Below are positions 34,001-45,530 of a stretch of DNA of 64,000 nucleotides, piece by piece. The DNA comes from Trichobilharzia szidati (Eukaryota > Platyhelminthes > Trematoda > Strigeidida > Schistosomatidae): positions 124,625,329 to 124,689,328 of the forward strand of contig OX235271.1 in NCBI GenBank assembly GCA_944472155.2, read 5' to 3'. Below the pieces are notes generated by a model. The model was given only the letters and a program-made list of their open reading frames with translations. It was not told the DNA's origin and ran no database searches. The position numbers were made by a program, and so were the translations under genes. Each line of letters starts with the position of its first letter. Position 1 is the first letter of the stretch.

Positions 34001-36574
34001 TAAGATGTCCCATTGAATGAAGAATGTGCGCTGATTAGAAATATAGTGAATAAGTCACAGGATACTACAAACTAAATGTCAACGTGAATTATAATAAGTC
34101 ACAGTAGTACTTTTAGTCATTTTTCTTTAGTCTCCTGCCGACTAGCGTGCTATTATTTAATCTCGCTCGTCAAGCAGTGATCTGAAACAGAGAGCAAAGT
34201 GCACGTTATCAGTGTGATCACACAAGTGCCGAGTGCTAGTAAGAACGAAGACTCAAGGTCAAGGACCATATTTACAACCAGTAACAATACAATTAGATGA
34301 GAAGGAAGGAGCACTCCTATTGGTCATCCGTTACCTCGTCTTGGGCGACCAATCCCTGTACACTTCGTAGCCAACCTGAAATTAGACAAGCATAGTTTGA
34401 ACATTAGGAAACCATCGAACTTACCATACCTTACAATTAAGTCGCTGTTTTTTCCCGCGAAATGAGAACCAGTTCGGATAAACAAGCCATTTGTTGCCCA
34501 TTCAATATTTAGCAACATTGACAGAGTCAATCAGGTTAGTTAACATTATCGAACAGCCCGATTAAATATCCAGCTGCAAAGGAACAAACTATTCAGGAAC
34601 GAAAAGCGAAGTAGGCAAGTGCTTAAAGGAACAGTGGTAAAAAGGATACATAACACGTGAATGAATGAAGGTACAGGCTGATATTTCAACCCAAAATGTG
34701 GAGATAAGCCAACTGCTTTGTGGATGGGTTTAGGGAAGGTTAGTACAAGGAATATGTCTGCTTGTTACAATAACGACAAAAATGGATGGGCGTAATTGGG
34801 AATATACAGGCTGGAAGCACTATTGTAGTACTTTAGTGGTTGGGACAAATGGCCACTCCATCCTGAGAAACAGATAACGCCTAGTTAGAGTGGTCTGATT
34901 AGACAGGTGCAGGCGAAGACCATTGCAGGAGTGCTGGTAATAGATAATATGAAATCCCGTCTTTCACGGGCCATAGATGACAGGCCTCATTGCCTCGGTA
35001 TCCAGGCGTAATGTTAAAAGTCCCAAACACCGAAAATAAACGGTTAGACTTAGTGACTTCCAGGCGCACTGCTGTCAGTCCTAGAAACCAATAAAGCTGT
35101 ATGTATAAGTTTAGTATGTATATGTTGTTATAGTTTTCTTTGATAACTGGATAGATTATTATAAATATCATTTTTGTTAATTGCTTAGAAAAGGAACTAA
35201 CATCCAATGTTGTTTCTTCTGATATTAAAACCGTACTTTATACATTAATTTACATTTTTTGCAAGTTAGACAATTTGTATTCATCCCGGACAGTTGTATT
35301 TTTTTGATTCGACATTTTTGTGGACTGAGAGTCACTTTGTATTCAGTCATTCTGCCGTGGGCATTCAAATACTGAATAATCTCAAAATTGAAGATCTGTG
35401 CTAATAAACCTTGCAGCAACTCCAGCAATTCCGGTTCTCTTATAAGTCCATTGGTGACATTTTTGTTTTGGTTCAGACTTGTGGTTGAAGACTGGGAGTA
35501 TTCCCGCTGGAAGTGATTAGTGTAGTGGCTGTAACTGTGTGCACCGTCTGAAGCAGACAAACATAAAGAATAATCGTGTTAGCGTTTCACATATCATCCT
35601 GTCGGTGGGATGCTGACTACTGCATGAAAATTTGTGCAGAACTACAAAAGTGACAATATCCACTATGAAGATGAATAAAAACAGGTTCTGGAAGAACCGC
35701 GACATTCCCAGAGGATCTCCAAAAATATCCCGCAGAGTGAAGTAAACGTGTCTCTCTTCTATTCCGAGGAATACTATTTTGGTCAACAGGTATCTTGTTG
35801 CTACACGTTTTTTCTCACGTCTCTCCTCCTTACTTTAGTGTTTTGTCACTTTCTATAAACCTAACGGATAATTTCACCGGTTCTGACGCCGTCACGTTTA
35901 TGCTTTCGGTTGGTGACAACGTAGGTTCCCCAAGACACTGCTTAAGAATGGGTGTGGTGGAATACAACTTCCCGAAATTATTATCCAACAGCTTCCACCA
36001 CCTTCAAGATTATCAGTAAGGCTGTGGGCTCTAAGTAATTTTTATTTTTTATCTTTCGATTCAGCACGCTGTCACACTAGGTTTCATTGTACAGCTGGAC
36101 GGCGCAAGGTTATGTGTTGAGAAGTCGAGCTTCGTTTCTTGGCGCAGATGTTGAGATTAAGTTCGTGATGCATGTGACAGGGCTTGTCATGTTTATAGCG
36201 TTCCAGTGACCTTACCCTGTGTTGATGACGAAAAAACAGTTTGGGCGATGCCAGCAGTACGGCGACAATAAGAAGCGTGTTGTCCGCATCGTAATTCGTG
36301 TGTGGTTTATTAGGCTTTTTAGGGTTATTTTAATTCCAAGACTGGAACTCAATGTCGTATTGCTAACTGTTAACATGCTCAGTACAGCGTCGAAGGTATC
36401 AAGTCACTCTGCATATCACACAACTCATTTCGACCGACTCAATGGCAGAGCTGTATTATTTACTTGAGTCCGCAAAATGTCATGTTTTGTAGCAGACATT
36501 CTCTCCATTTCATGGAGTAGTGAGTGTGTATCACTAGAGGTGCGTATCATCCCATCAGATCATTATTGATACAG
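34001..36574. other. no firmly supported gene
   Basis: A pair of overlapping minus frames at 35786-35225 ends with a CLTCKKCKLMY motif; I do not recognise them and cannot tell chance from exon. Frames at 34324-34530 and 34899-35207 are likewise unassigned. No mobile-element motif was seen. Confidence 0.4.
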
Positions 36575-36729
36575 GACCAAGAGGACCCATCGATGTGAGT
36601 GATATTAGGGACAGGTTTAGACGATCAAAAGTTTCAGAATTCCTGAAGCAGATGGACTACTTATGGCAGGGTGAAAAAAGTGAGCTTCCTACATATGAGA
36701 GTGTCCTAAAATTAAAAGCCTGTGTTTAG
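36575..36729 (+). CDS. possible terminal exon of an unidentified host gene
   Basis: After a candidate acceptor (gatacag|GACC) an open frame of about 51 codons runs to TAG at 36727-36729. It reads RGPIDVSDIRDRFRRSKVSE, continues with FLKQMDYLWQGEKSELPTYE and ends KLKACV. The charged, helical composition looks like real coding sequence and not translated AT-rich DNA, but I recognise no family. No matching upstream exon was found. It could also be a relic of a retrocopy. Confidence 0.4.
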
Positions 36730-38983
36730 CCTACCTACACGAATAAGATTTGTTCAGGTTTTAACTTACTCTTTGAATATTACTTTTTACTGGCATACAT
36801 TACCCAGTGTTGTCGCTTAGTTGATCAGATGCAGTATAGCTTACAATAATATATCTCCCGTTGTTTGGTATCGTAATTGTGAGACCATTAGGAATTGGAG
36901 ATGTAGACAACGGAAGGAAGTCACAGACGAGACTGTTTGATTATTCTGCAGCACAGAGTTGTCAGCCTGGGAGGGTGTGAAGCACTCTTGCTTTAAGTCC
37001 TGCGATTATTCAAGGATAGTGCATCAGGGTACGGCCCACGCAAATGGGTGGGCCATATGTATAAGTATGTGAGGCGTGCGTATAAATTCAAATTACTCCT
37101 TAATTAAGAACTGTTCACTAATTTTTTTATTTTAATAGTTTGCATTAATTTTATTTTACTTTAATTGTGTTAGCATCTGAAATAATTTCCAGTCCTCCGT
37201 ATTTATAAGTGGACTAAGTGGTATTAAGCGAGAATCATCAAATGAGATTTGATGCACTGGGGAGGCTTGGGCTTCGGATGACTGAGAGGAAAACGCACCA
37301 GTTTTTTGTGTGGCCTAAATTAGTCATCGTGATGGCTGTCGGCACTGTCAAAATGTTGAGATTTATAGCTGCAGTCCTTCACGCCGGGACCCGAGAATCA
37401 ATTGTACGCGTCACTTTTATTCCAGCCTTAGAAGAATGAGCGGTAATTGGAGGCAGTGATTTCTGTTTATAGACTCACAACTGGCTGGTGTGAGGAGAGC
37501 GCCAAAGTAGACGACTACGATAGTTATGCCAAGTTCTCCAGGGACTGCTTGTACTCCTCGTTTTGCCACCATATCAGCCTTTTCCTCGGTGGCCGACTGT
37601 CATTCACTAGATCCATTCCTTTTCTAATTAACGAAAATTGTCCCAGGGATATGGCAAAGATCGCGGGCCTCTTGTATTGGGTATACTTCCTACCCCACCT
37701 AGCCATGAAAATACCCGTAGGAATCAGTCATCAGATCAAAAAATCCTGATTCCATCTATCACTCCTGGTCGCTGTGTTGAATTATGATCACTGGAAATTG
37801 TGTCAGAGGACGTAGTTTTTGAAATCTGCTTATTATCATCCGAAGCACGTCTGCATCATCGTAGTATGTCCATCTGGCCTCAAAATAAATTAGCGAAGGA
37901 AATTAATTGGACGTACTATGGATCTGTCTCTCAACAGGACAACGAGAATTCGAAAAAAACAACGGATTTCTAGTATATCATTATCTAAATACTGTCTAAA
38001 AAATAGATCTAGTTGTTACTTGAAACCAATATGATATTAAGACTGATGGAGGAAAATATGAAAACTGCGCGAAAAGTGCTTTCTCCGAAGACTGTTGGTC
38101 TAATAGGTACTTAAGTAGTCCTTATTTTTTGTATTTTGTATTTTTTTTGTATTTGAAATAATTACTCAGGATAAATGGTGTCAAGTAGACGGAATAACCG
38201 AAGGAGTACAGTAAACGGGTTTTGTTGTAGCAAGATATCTTTTTAGACAAATATATATATATATATACATGCTCAATCTCCTCATTCTAGGTTAATATTC
38301 ACTGCGACGATTTTAAGTTAAAATACCTAGCCTCCGTCTTTTCAGAATTACTGGAATCATGCCCGTTATATGTAAATTTCCACACTGTATGAATCCTGCA
38401 GGACTCAGTATTCATACTGCAACTCAAGCCGTAGTATTGATGTGCACTTAATTACCTGTAGGCAGGGTATTTCAAGTAGTTTATAACCTGACTTGCTTTA
38501 GGACATTTTCGGAAATTAGTATTTCTGTCTCACGTAATCAAACTTACTACCCATGTCTGTCAAAGCAACGTAAGTTAAATAATAATATCCTAGGTTGTAC
38601 ATCGCAGAGACATTAGATATGGAGTTGTCAGCTGAACTAGTGTTCTGCTTGATTTATCCTTATTACAGCTGCCAGCCACCAACTCACTAAAACATTAAGA
38701 ACATGTAATAGTCCTCTTTTAAATCAAAATTGAAGCCTAAGTACAAATTTTGTTATAATTACCTGTGTAAACGTACGGAGACTAGATTTTAAACTTGATA
38801 GCTTCCGAAAAATGTAACTTATGTTCAAATGATACCACTATCTGTATCTCTTCTTTTGCTGTTAAATATCCTGGTTTTTAAAAGTGCATCATATCTAAAG
38901 CTGTAACCACCCTTCGTAATGCATCCGGCTCGGGTGACCTAATTTGTTTGGTAGCTGTATCTACATTGAATCGCATTTCAGAT
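36730..38983. other. no firmly supported gene
   Basis: A 60-codon minus frame at 37706-37524 (WGRKYTQYKRPAIFAISLGQ near its start) has protein-like composition but is unassigned; a plus frame overlaps it. A short (AT)n run lies at about 38251-38270. Nothing else was recognised. Confidence 0.4.
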
Positions 38984-39940
38984 TCAGTTGATAAGGATAG
39001 AAGGCTCTTGTGGCCTGCAGAGATCTAACTTCTCTTTGAAAGGGTTAACCGACGGAGCTGTTACTACTGAATCAGGTAAGGAGTTCCAGTCGTTGACCAC
39101 TCTGTGAGAGAATCTAAATTCTGCACGTATTTTAATCATCCTCCGTTTGAGCACCTTTTTGCGGTGACCCCGTAAATGTATCCTAGAAGGGGAGAAAAGT
39201 TTAGAAAGGTCAGTTCCTAAATCACCCGTAAGTATACGGTATGCTAAAATTAAGTCGCCTCTCTTCCTTCGGTATGATAACGGAAAGAGATTTAAATGCT
39301 CCATCCTCTTTTCATAAGGAAGGTGTGAGATACCACTAACTAATTTCGTTCCTACTCTCTGTACTCTTTCCAGGATATGTGCCTCCTTTTTGAAGCATGG
39401 ACCCGCCGCTTGTACGCAGTATTCTAGATGAGGCCTGACATATGTTGCGTAGAGTATTTGGAACATGCCCTCATCTAATCGTTTGAAAGCCCTTCGGAGT
39501 GCCCATAGCATACGAAAAGCCTTAGCTGCGGCTGCATTGCAATTTGCAGTTGTTTTCAAATCATTGCTGACAATGATTCTTAGGTCCTTCTGTTCGTTAA
39601 CATCAGGTAGTTCTGTGTCCCCTAGGGAGTACGACGTATAAGACTTCTGACCTAAGTGTATTGCCGCGCTTTTCCTAGAATTCATTTCCAAACTCCACAG
39701 GTTCGACCACTCAGCTTATTTATCTAGATCACTTTGTAGGGCCGACCTATCCTCGTTATTATTTACAGTTTCCCATACCTTAATGTCGTCTGCAAATTTC
39801 CTACCCCTTAGTGTAATAGTATCCTGATATCCAACACTTTTGGATGGGTTTGGTTTATATGATGAATGTAGCTTCACGTTTGCTCTTCTCTGAAGAAATG
39901 CACGCTTTATTCTCTCCCAGAGTGTAGACGTCACTATCAT
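38984..39940 (-). pseudogene. LINE fragment, RT palm C to C-terminus, one in-frame stop
   Basis: One reading frame runs from 39940 to 38984, broken only by a TAA at about 39716-39718, where the context (DLDK-stop-AEWSNLWSLEMN) suggests a former Trp. The upstream part has KFADDIKVWE (palm C, FADD). The downstream part has the conserved LINE C-terminal region: AKAFRMLWALRRAF, YVRPHLEYC, AHILERVQRVGTKL, LPYEKRMEHLNLFPL. Palm A and block B are missing: the sequence before FADD is not RT-like. The frame is otherwise clean, so loss of function is recent compared with the other LINEs here. Confidence 0.85.
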
Positions 39941-42528
39941 AATCTGATATCAGCCACTAGTATTAATAGAAGTCTGAGAACTGACGTCTAGTCAGGTGTT
40001 ATGGTAATACAACATATGTAGTTCATTGGCTTTAACAGTTGACGAGCCTTAAACTCAAGGCTCACTTCGCCAATTGCAGCCCTGACAAGTGGCTATCATC
40101 ATCTGGCTTTGTAAAAAACAAGTGTTTTACATCCTGGCATATGATGCATATTTTATAAATAGGTGTTTTTTAGGCGATTCAGTTCTCTTTACGAAATTTG
40201 GAAGAATTTGTAGCTTCTAACGAAGTAGCCCATTCATGGCGAAATTTAAACTTCGCTGAGCCTGGTTGTGTAATACATATGACTTTTCCTGAAATACAAC
40301 GTCAACCTATTTAACTTGGAAACGAGTTTAGTGATAGGGTATATTTAAGACCCATTATAACCTTTCATTTACACATACTATTTCTTGTACAAGTTGAGGG
40401 GTGCCACATAGCAAAATCCACTTTCCGATCTCCGTAAATATGACAATTTTTTTGTTGCATAGTAATCATGAAATGGTCAGTTATCTACGCATGCTATAGA
40501 AATTTGAATTTTAACAAACGACGATGCAGGAGTACCATTGTTTAGGTTTCTCATTGTTTTCAGTGTATACTACGCTCCTCTTTTCTAGTCAACTCAGTCG
40601 TCATTGTGGTTTATAATGAGTAATATGGTCACAAGACCGATAACTACGGTGAATTGCAACTTGTAATCGGCAGATTTCGTAGCTAAATAAATATGATGAT
40701 ATCTAAAGTCTGACAAAAATCAAGTTTTTACTTCAGAAGACAACTCTATTTAAACATTTAGTCCAGTGACTTAAAGATAGTACACTTGTTAGGAAAATAT
40801 GCTTTCATGGCTGTTGTTTTGACAAAGTTGAATCCCACTATCACGTAACGAAATTTGATGCGCCAAAAACTGGTAATTACCTCTACATGCTAAAGACTAT
40901 CAAAGGGTGATGAAGCGAACATTTGTACGCGCCAAACACCGTCGGGTTTTCTTAAACCCAGTCTCCTTAGTCTCTGTTTGACTATGGCCTCAAGGATCAT
41001 AAATACTGCATTTTCCAAGCCTTACGTCTTGGGTATACACCAGTTTTGCACTGATCTAGTCAACAGTTAATCACTATTGGGCACTTTTAGGGTTTAAGCG
41101 TCATGGTCCGCTACTCTGCCTCATTTTAGATTATTGAAACTTTCTCAGCCTAAGCTGTGGATGAAAAACCGACGTTTACATTCAGGATAAGCTTCGGTGA
41201 TAGGCAACCGCAGTGTGGATGCAAACCAGCTAATTACCTTGTTAAAGAGTTCCACTGAAGGACCCAGCAGTCTTGACCGAGAAGTTAGAAAATCCTATCT
41301 TTCTCGTAGGTTGTTTCGGTTAAAATAGGTTAGTAGTAATATGGAGGTTTTTTCATTCCCTTAAATTCAGAATAACATGAGATATAAAATGTATTTATCG
41401 GTTATCGGCTAGACTGGTTACTTTTAGTAGTCCCATTTGTATAACTACTAGATTAATCTCAATGACTTTGTATTTGTGTACAGTTTATTGAAATCAGCTG
41501 AGTGAAAGTGTTATTGGAATTTAAAGGTGATTGAAAGTGCTGCGGCCTTCATACTGTAACTATCTCGAATAAATTCTTGGGTGATGTTGTGAAATACCAG
41601 ATAAAATGTTCAGTTGCTTTTAGAACACCAATTACTCGTGCAGAATATTCTATGAAATAAAGAAAATTGGGCGAGGGGAAAACCTTTGTTCTAGGTTACA
41701 ATTCCATTGTTGGTACGCATTCTCATCTCCGAAAGCTGAAAAGAACTTTGTTTTTTACACAACCCTTGTTATGCTTTGATTCTTTATAGTTGTAGCTTAT
41801 TCTTTAAGCACTCAGATTACAACTTAGGTCTTGAGTACTGTTTCGGTTTGAACAGCAAGTCTATATACCCCACGTATAGCCTGTGAAATCAAACATAACT
41901 GTCTGTCATCATCTAATGAACCGTTGTTGGTATCTGATATCTTAATAGCACAATCTTGCACTACACTTGTGAAATATAACCTCTTAAATTTTTAATTATA
42001 CGTAGCTGTTATAATTCAGTTTCTTTTTATCGCCGAAAACAACGTAGTTGACGCAATTAACAAACCATAAATATCAAGTAGTTGTGGCTACATAGTAAGA
42101 ATGAAAAGCTATTTATGTGCAGAACCTCGTCGAACTAATTTTATGTAGCGTATAACAAAGCAGTAGTAGTAGTTAAAATAATCTGTTTAGTAAGCGTGTT
42201 GGTTATTCATTATGTTCTCCGAATACTTTTCTAGCCGACATCCTATTTTAGTAGAGCAGAGTTCACGATAATGTGGAAAAACTGCTTAACTTTTAAAAGC
42301 TTTAATCTTGTTCATAAGGTAACACACCGATTCTGAAAAAACTATTAATAGATAAAAGTTATCTCTTTGAACATCAATACAATATAATCGCTTTGTAGTT
42401 ATTGGAAGTGAAATATTAAATGGAAAAGTAAAAGACACGAACTCACGTCTTATTTGCCGAACAGTACCCTTACTAGGCCTACAACTTCGAAAGGTAACTA
42501 GGAAACATAGACTAACATTTCCTTCTAG
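39941..42528. other. no exon found upstream of the first visible FLAD1 exon
   Basis: The start of the MoCF-like domain of FLAD1 (the GDEIL-type motif and initiator Met) should lie upstream of 42529. I searched this stretch by eye and did not find it. The missing exon may be short and overlooked, or farther upstream. Confidence 0.4.
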
Positions 42529-42652
42529 ATTTCTGTAATTCCAGATGACGTTAGGACTATTGCCGATGAAGTCTGTAGTCAAATGAAGCAGTACGATTAT
42601 GTTATAACATCTGGAGGCATAGGTTCCACTCACGACGATGTGACTTATGAAG
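42529..42652 (+). CDS. FLAD1: FAD synthase exon A (MoCF-like domain)
   Basis: This is the first visible exon of a gene whose product would adenylylate FMN with ATP to give FAD. The acceptor ccttctag precedes ISVIPDDVRTIADEVCSQMK, and the exon ends VITSGGIGSTHDDVTYEG split by the donor (AAG|gtaagc). The motif GGIG.THDDVT is diagnostic for the MoCF/CinA-like fold at the N-terminus of animal FLAD1, where it is linked to FAD hydrolysis and control; catalysis of FAD synthesis is in the C-terminal domain. The exon ends in phase 1. The upstream exon, expected to hold a GDEIL-type motif, is not located. The seven exons A-G share consistent splice phases and together match the human FLAD1 domain order. 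Confidence 0.92.
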
Positions 42653-42688
42653 GTAAGCTTACAACCACTACTACTTACTAATCCTTAG

Positions 42689-42948
42689 GAATTGCGAAAG
42701 CTCTTAACGAAAACGTTGTCACTCATTCGGAATTTTTTCAAACATTGAGGTATTTATCTGAACCTGAAGTAGTACTCCCTTCTGATCCTATAACGAAACT
42801 TGCCAAAATACCGGAATCGTCAGAGTTGTTATATGGGACGCGTGTTCAGATAGGAAGTGAAAAGTCATATCCTGTTGTAAAAGTGAAAAACGTTTTTATT
42901 CTACCTGGAGTTCCTCGCTTATTCAATCTAGCGTTGGAAATAATAAAG
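42689..42948 (+). CDS. FLAD1: FAD synthase exon B (MoCF-like domain)
   Basis: Separated from exon A by a 36 nt intron (gtaagc...ccttag), a size typical of schistosome micro-introns. It reads IAKALNENVVTHSEFF..., PVVKVKNVFILPGVPRLFNL, ending ALEIIK before gtaaac. FILPGVP is the conserved PGVP motif of MoCF-like domains. The exon ends in phase 0. The donor lies 29 bp from the stop codon of the antisense adenosine kinase gene (stop at 42978-42980). Confidence 0.92.
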
Positions 42949-42977
42949 GTAAACATAATTATACAGCAGTATTTTAT

Positions 42978-43520
42978 TTACATGAAAGAATCTCTGGCAT
43001 CTAAAGTGAAACCAGATCTCTGTATTATATAAGTAGCGGCTTTAACTGCGGATTCAAGCGAAGAAACAATAGGTCTACTTAGTATGTGTTCTGCAATGAA
43101 ACCAGCAGCAAAGGCATCTCCAGCACCGTTTGTGTCGACAATTTGACTAGAATCCACTGCCTTGACAGGAAACTCATGAACTTTCATGTCCAAAGAATTA
43201 ACATACACCACGGGATGTTTGCCTCGTGTGATAATAACTAGACGACTTCTTTTCATTCTGGTAGCTAAAGGTCTGCTGGCTATATGCTGGGCCACTGCAT
43301 ATACTGTTATGTTTGGGAGGTTGTGAGCTTCTCCATATGCTTCCGCTTCAGATTCGTTCCCAAAAACAATACCTGCATGTGATATCATTTCATCTACTTC
43401 TTTAGTGTAGAACTTGGGTATAAAAGGTGCGCTAAGATTGAAGCAAAACAACTTGCCGAAAGTCGTTGCATGTTTAGCCACTTCAAGCATACCTTCGTAA
43501 CAGGCGGATATAACATAACC
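42978..43520 (-). CDS. adenosine kinase, exon 2
   Basis: C-terminal 180 codons of the 353 aa kinase. The exon starts GYVISACYEGM after the acceptor tttttaag. It contains KLFCFNLSAPFIPKFY, VFGNESEAEAYG, LVIITRGKHPVVY, and the PfkB-family signature DTNGAGDAFAAGF with the catalytic-base Asp of GAGD at about residue 308. It ends ARDSFM followed by TAA. A polyadenylation hexamer AATAAA (42978-42973) overlaps the last base of the stop codon, so the 3' UTR must be very short or run into FLAD1 exon B on the other strand. Confidence 0.95.
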   Translation of the reverse strand, partial: GYVISACYEGMLEVAKHATTFGKLFCFNLSAPFIPKFYTKEVDEMISHAGIVFGNESEAEAYGEAHNLPNITVYAVAQHIASRPLATRMKRSRLVIITRGKHPVVYVNSLDMKVHEFPVKAVDSSQIVDTNGAGDAFAAGFIAEHILSRPIVSSLESAVKAATYIIQRSGFTLDARDSFM

Positions 43521-43555
43521 CTTAAAAATAATGATAAAGTACTGGACAGACTTAC
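43521..43555 (-). other. 35 nt intron of adenosine kinase
   Basis: Starts GTAAGT and ends TTTTTAAG on the minus strand. Removing it joins ...FYIA to GYVISACYEG in frame, restoring the conserved kinase sequence; reading through it hits stops. Introns of this size are characteristic of schistosome genes. Confidence 0.93.
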
Positions 43556-44074
43556 AGCAATATAGAATACTCGTGCTCTTTCCACTAGACTCCACACACT
43601 TGGCTGTTTAACATGCTGTACAGTAAGATCACATGCTGCTCCCAAGTAGGTAACAATGCTACGATTTTTTCCATTGATTAGAACTGCTACTTTTCCAGTC
43701 TCCAACGGCTTCCTTGTTCTTTGAAATTGTGTTTCTAGTCCTAGCTCTCGACATTCTGCTTCAATACGATCACCCATCCGGTCGGCACCTATGCATCCGA
43801 CAAATGAGCATGAAAATGGTTTTCTCAATATCCATTGGATCATTTTAACAGTATTTAACGTCGATCCTCCTGCAACATATTTTACGTCAGGTTTTTTCAT
43901 AAGTTCTGCGTAGATGCTCATGTGCTTGTCTTCAGCTAAAATCGCATCATCAACATTCAGTCCGTAAGATTTATAAGTGCCTTCATCCGCTTTCCATAGC
44001 ATGTCCAATAGAGGATTCCCCATACCAAAAAGGTATCCCTCGGACACCTCATCCATTTCTTTCAAATTTTCCAC
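43556..44074 (-). CDS. adenosine kinase, exon 1 (start)
   Basis: ATP-dependent phosphorylation of adenosine to AMP in the cytosol, a key purine-salvage step in parasites that cannot make purines de novo. First 173 codons from the ATG at 44074 (MENLKEMDEVSEGYLFGMGN). GMGNPLLD keeps the adenosine-binding Asp region; AGGSTLNTVK (about 68-77) is the nucleoside-binding GG motif; CSFVGCIGADRMG follows. Total spliced length is 353 aa, as expected for schistosome adenosine kinases. All expected motifs are intact, so I regard it as functional. It is nested, antisense, in the FLAD1 intron between exons B and C. It retains an intron, so it is not a simple processed retrocopy. Confidence 0.95.
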
Positions 44075-44959
44075 AACTGAGCATTAACGCATGTGCCGTT
44101 TATTATAGCAGAAATTTCAGCCAATAGTAGCATGATTTTCGTCCGTGTGATTTGATTGGTCACCTGAAGGTTATGTGTTTGTTTATAATTGGTAGTTAGA
44201 ATACATGAGAAAACATTGGACCAGCGGTCTGGCATTGATGAAACGATGTTAGTTGCAGGTAAAATGAGAATTTCGTCCGACACATTTGTCGAGACAGGTA
44301 TCTAGATTGCAGTCAATGGGTTTTTTCGAATTAACCAGTCACATGAAAGCAATTGATATGGTCAAAACGACAAAGATTTGTTGCACAGATTCAATTTCTA
44401 TCGAAGTTTTCACGAAATTTCACTTTGTTTGATTTCGTGCGATATGTTTGTAAGAATCTGAGTTGACTTTCAGTTTAGGAAACTGAAAACCACTGTATCG
44501 CAAGAAAATAAATCGAAACGGGTGAAGAATATTATTTCAATAAGTCCTTTATCATGTCCTATATTATAAATTTAAGTCAGACTACAATAATTAGCAGGTA
44601 GGAAAGTCATATCATAGGCCTCCAAGTTTATTGACCTTCATGGACTAATCAGAATGGAAAGACACGAAATGTGTAACACGAGGTAGTTTTCATTAGCATG
44701 TTTTATAAGAATAGTCTAGATTGCCATTACAAACACTTAGGAATAATAATAATCAGCCATAGCATATCATGGCTAATACTTTTTTGGTCAACGTTTCGAC
44801 AGTCTGGTAAATCCTTCAGAGTTACACACGCTCTTTTGTGTCTTAAATATCTGTGTTTTCTATCGAGTGTACTACAAACACACTTCAAATGCAATATGAA
44901 TACGAGATTGTAAGTAGATTAAGAATATTTGGTTACAGGATTTCATCATGAGCTGGCAT

Positions 44960-45045
44960 TGGTTAAAGAATCATTGGAAAACCTGAGAGTACTGGACAGC
45001 TGTTTCGTCCTAGTTTGGGGCTCTTCATCAGTACGCATCCGCCGT
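44960..45045 (-). repeat. SINE family B copy 1, with hammerhead-like core
   Basis: On the minus strand it matches the downstream part of SINE B copy 2 at 62845-62925 (ggcggatgcgtactgat..., ...ccagtactc.caggttttcc). The tRNA-like head is lost. It contains CTGATGA (45031-45025), a stem-II-like segment, GGACGAAAC (GAAA at 45006-45003), then a self-complementary ACAGCTGT and GTC: the layout of schistosome hammerhead ribozymes, with stem I and stem II imperfect. Confidence 0.7.
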
Positions 45046-45439
45046 GCCCTAATTAATTGAATAAAATTATAAATAGTATCAAACGAATAGATTTTCATCA
45101 AAATAAAGTTTTGAATGGCCCGAGGAAAGCAGCTTTCGTCACTTGTTTGGTTCCAATCTGATTGGTTAGAAAATCAGCGATTTGTGCGCAATCATGTTAT
45201 TACTCCACGGGATGTTTGAAACGAAACCACTCATAAAATAATGAATAATGTTAGTAAGGTTGTCACTGTACACTGACTGGACGGAAAATTCTATATTCGA
45301 CAGGTTTATATAGTGTAACATACTGTGATACAACATGTGTAATTAGATGTTGTTTCCAGCATAATTTATTACTCATCATATCAAATATGACCGTAATACT
45401 CCGAAACTCGATTTTTGTAGGTCGACAGACTTGACAAAA

Positions 45440-45530
45440 CACGGAAAGATGACCACATCAAACAGAGGGAGTTGATGTGATTATGAGCAATAATTTGTGC
45501 CGGAAACGTCATCTAGTTATTAATACTGTA
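45440..45530 (+). repeat. short dispersed repeat related to 48730-48806
   Basis: The plus strand reads gtgattatgagcaataa followed by tttgtgccggaaacgtc, resembling the reverse complement of 48752-48790. The origin is unknown; it may be a Penelope terminal sequence. Confidence 0.45.

Noticed and set aside
37218..37749. Plus-strand frames of 73 and 100 codons
   Set aside because: No recognised family; the second overlaps the slightly more protein-like minus frame; neither has splice or neighbour support.
42745..43032. 95-codon protein running past 42948
   Set aside because: The last ~28 codons are intron read-through after the donor gtaaac; the real exon ends at 42948.
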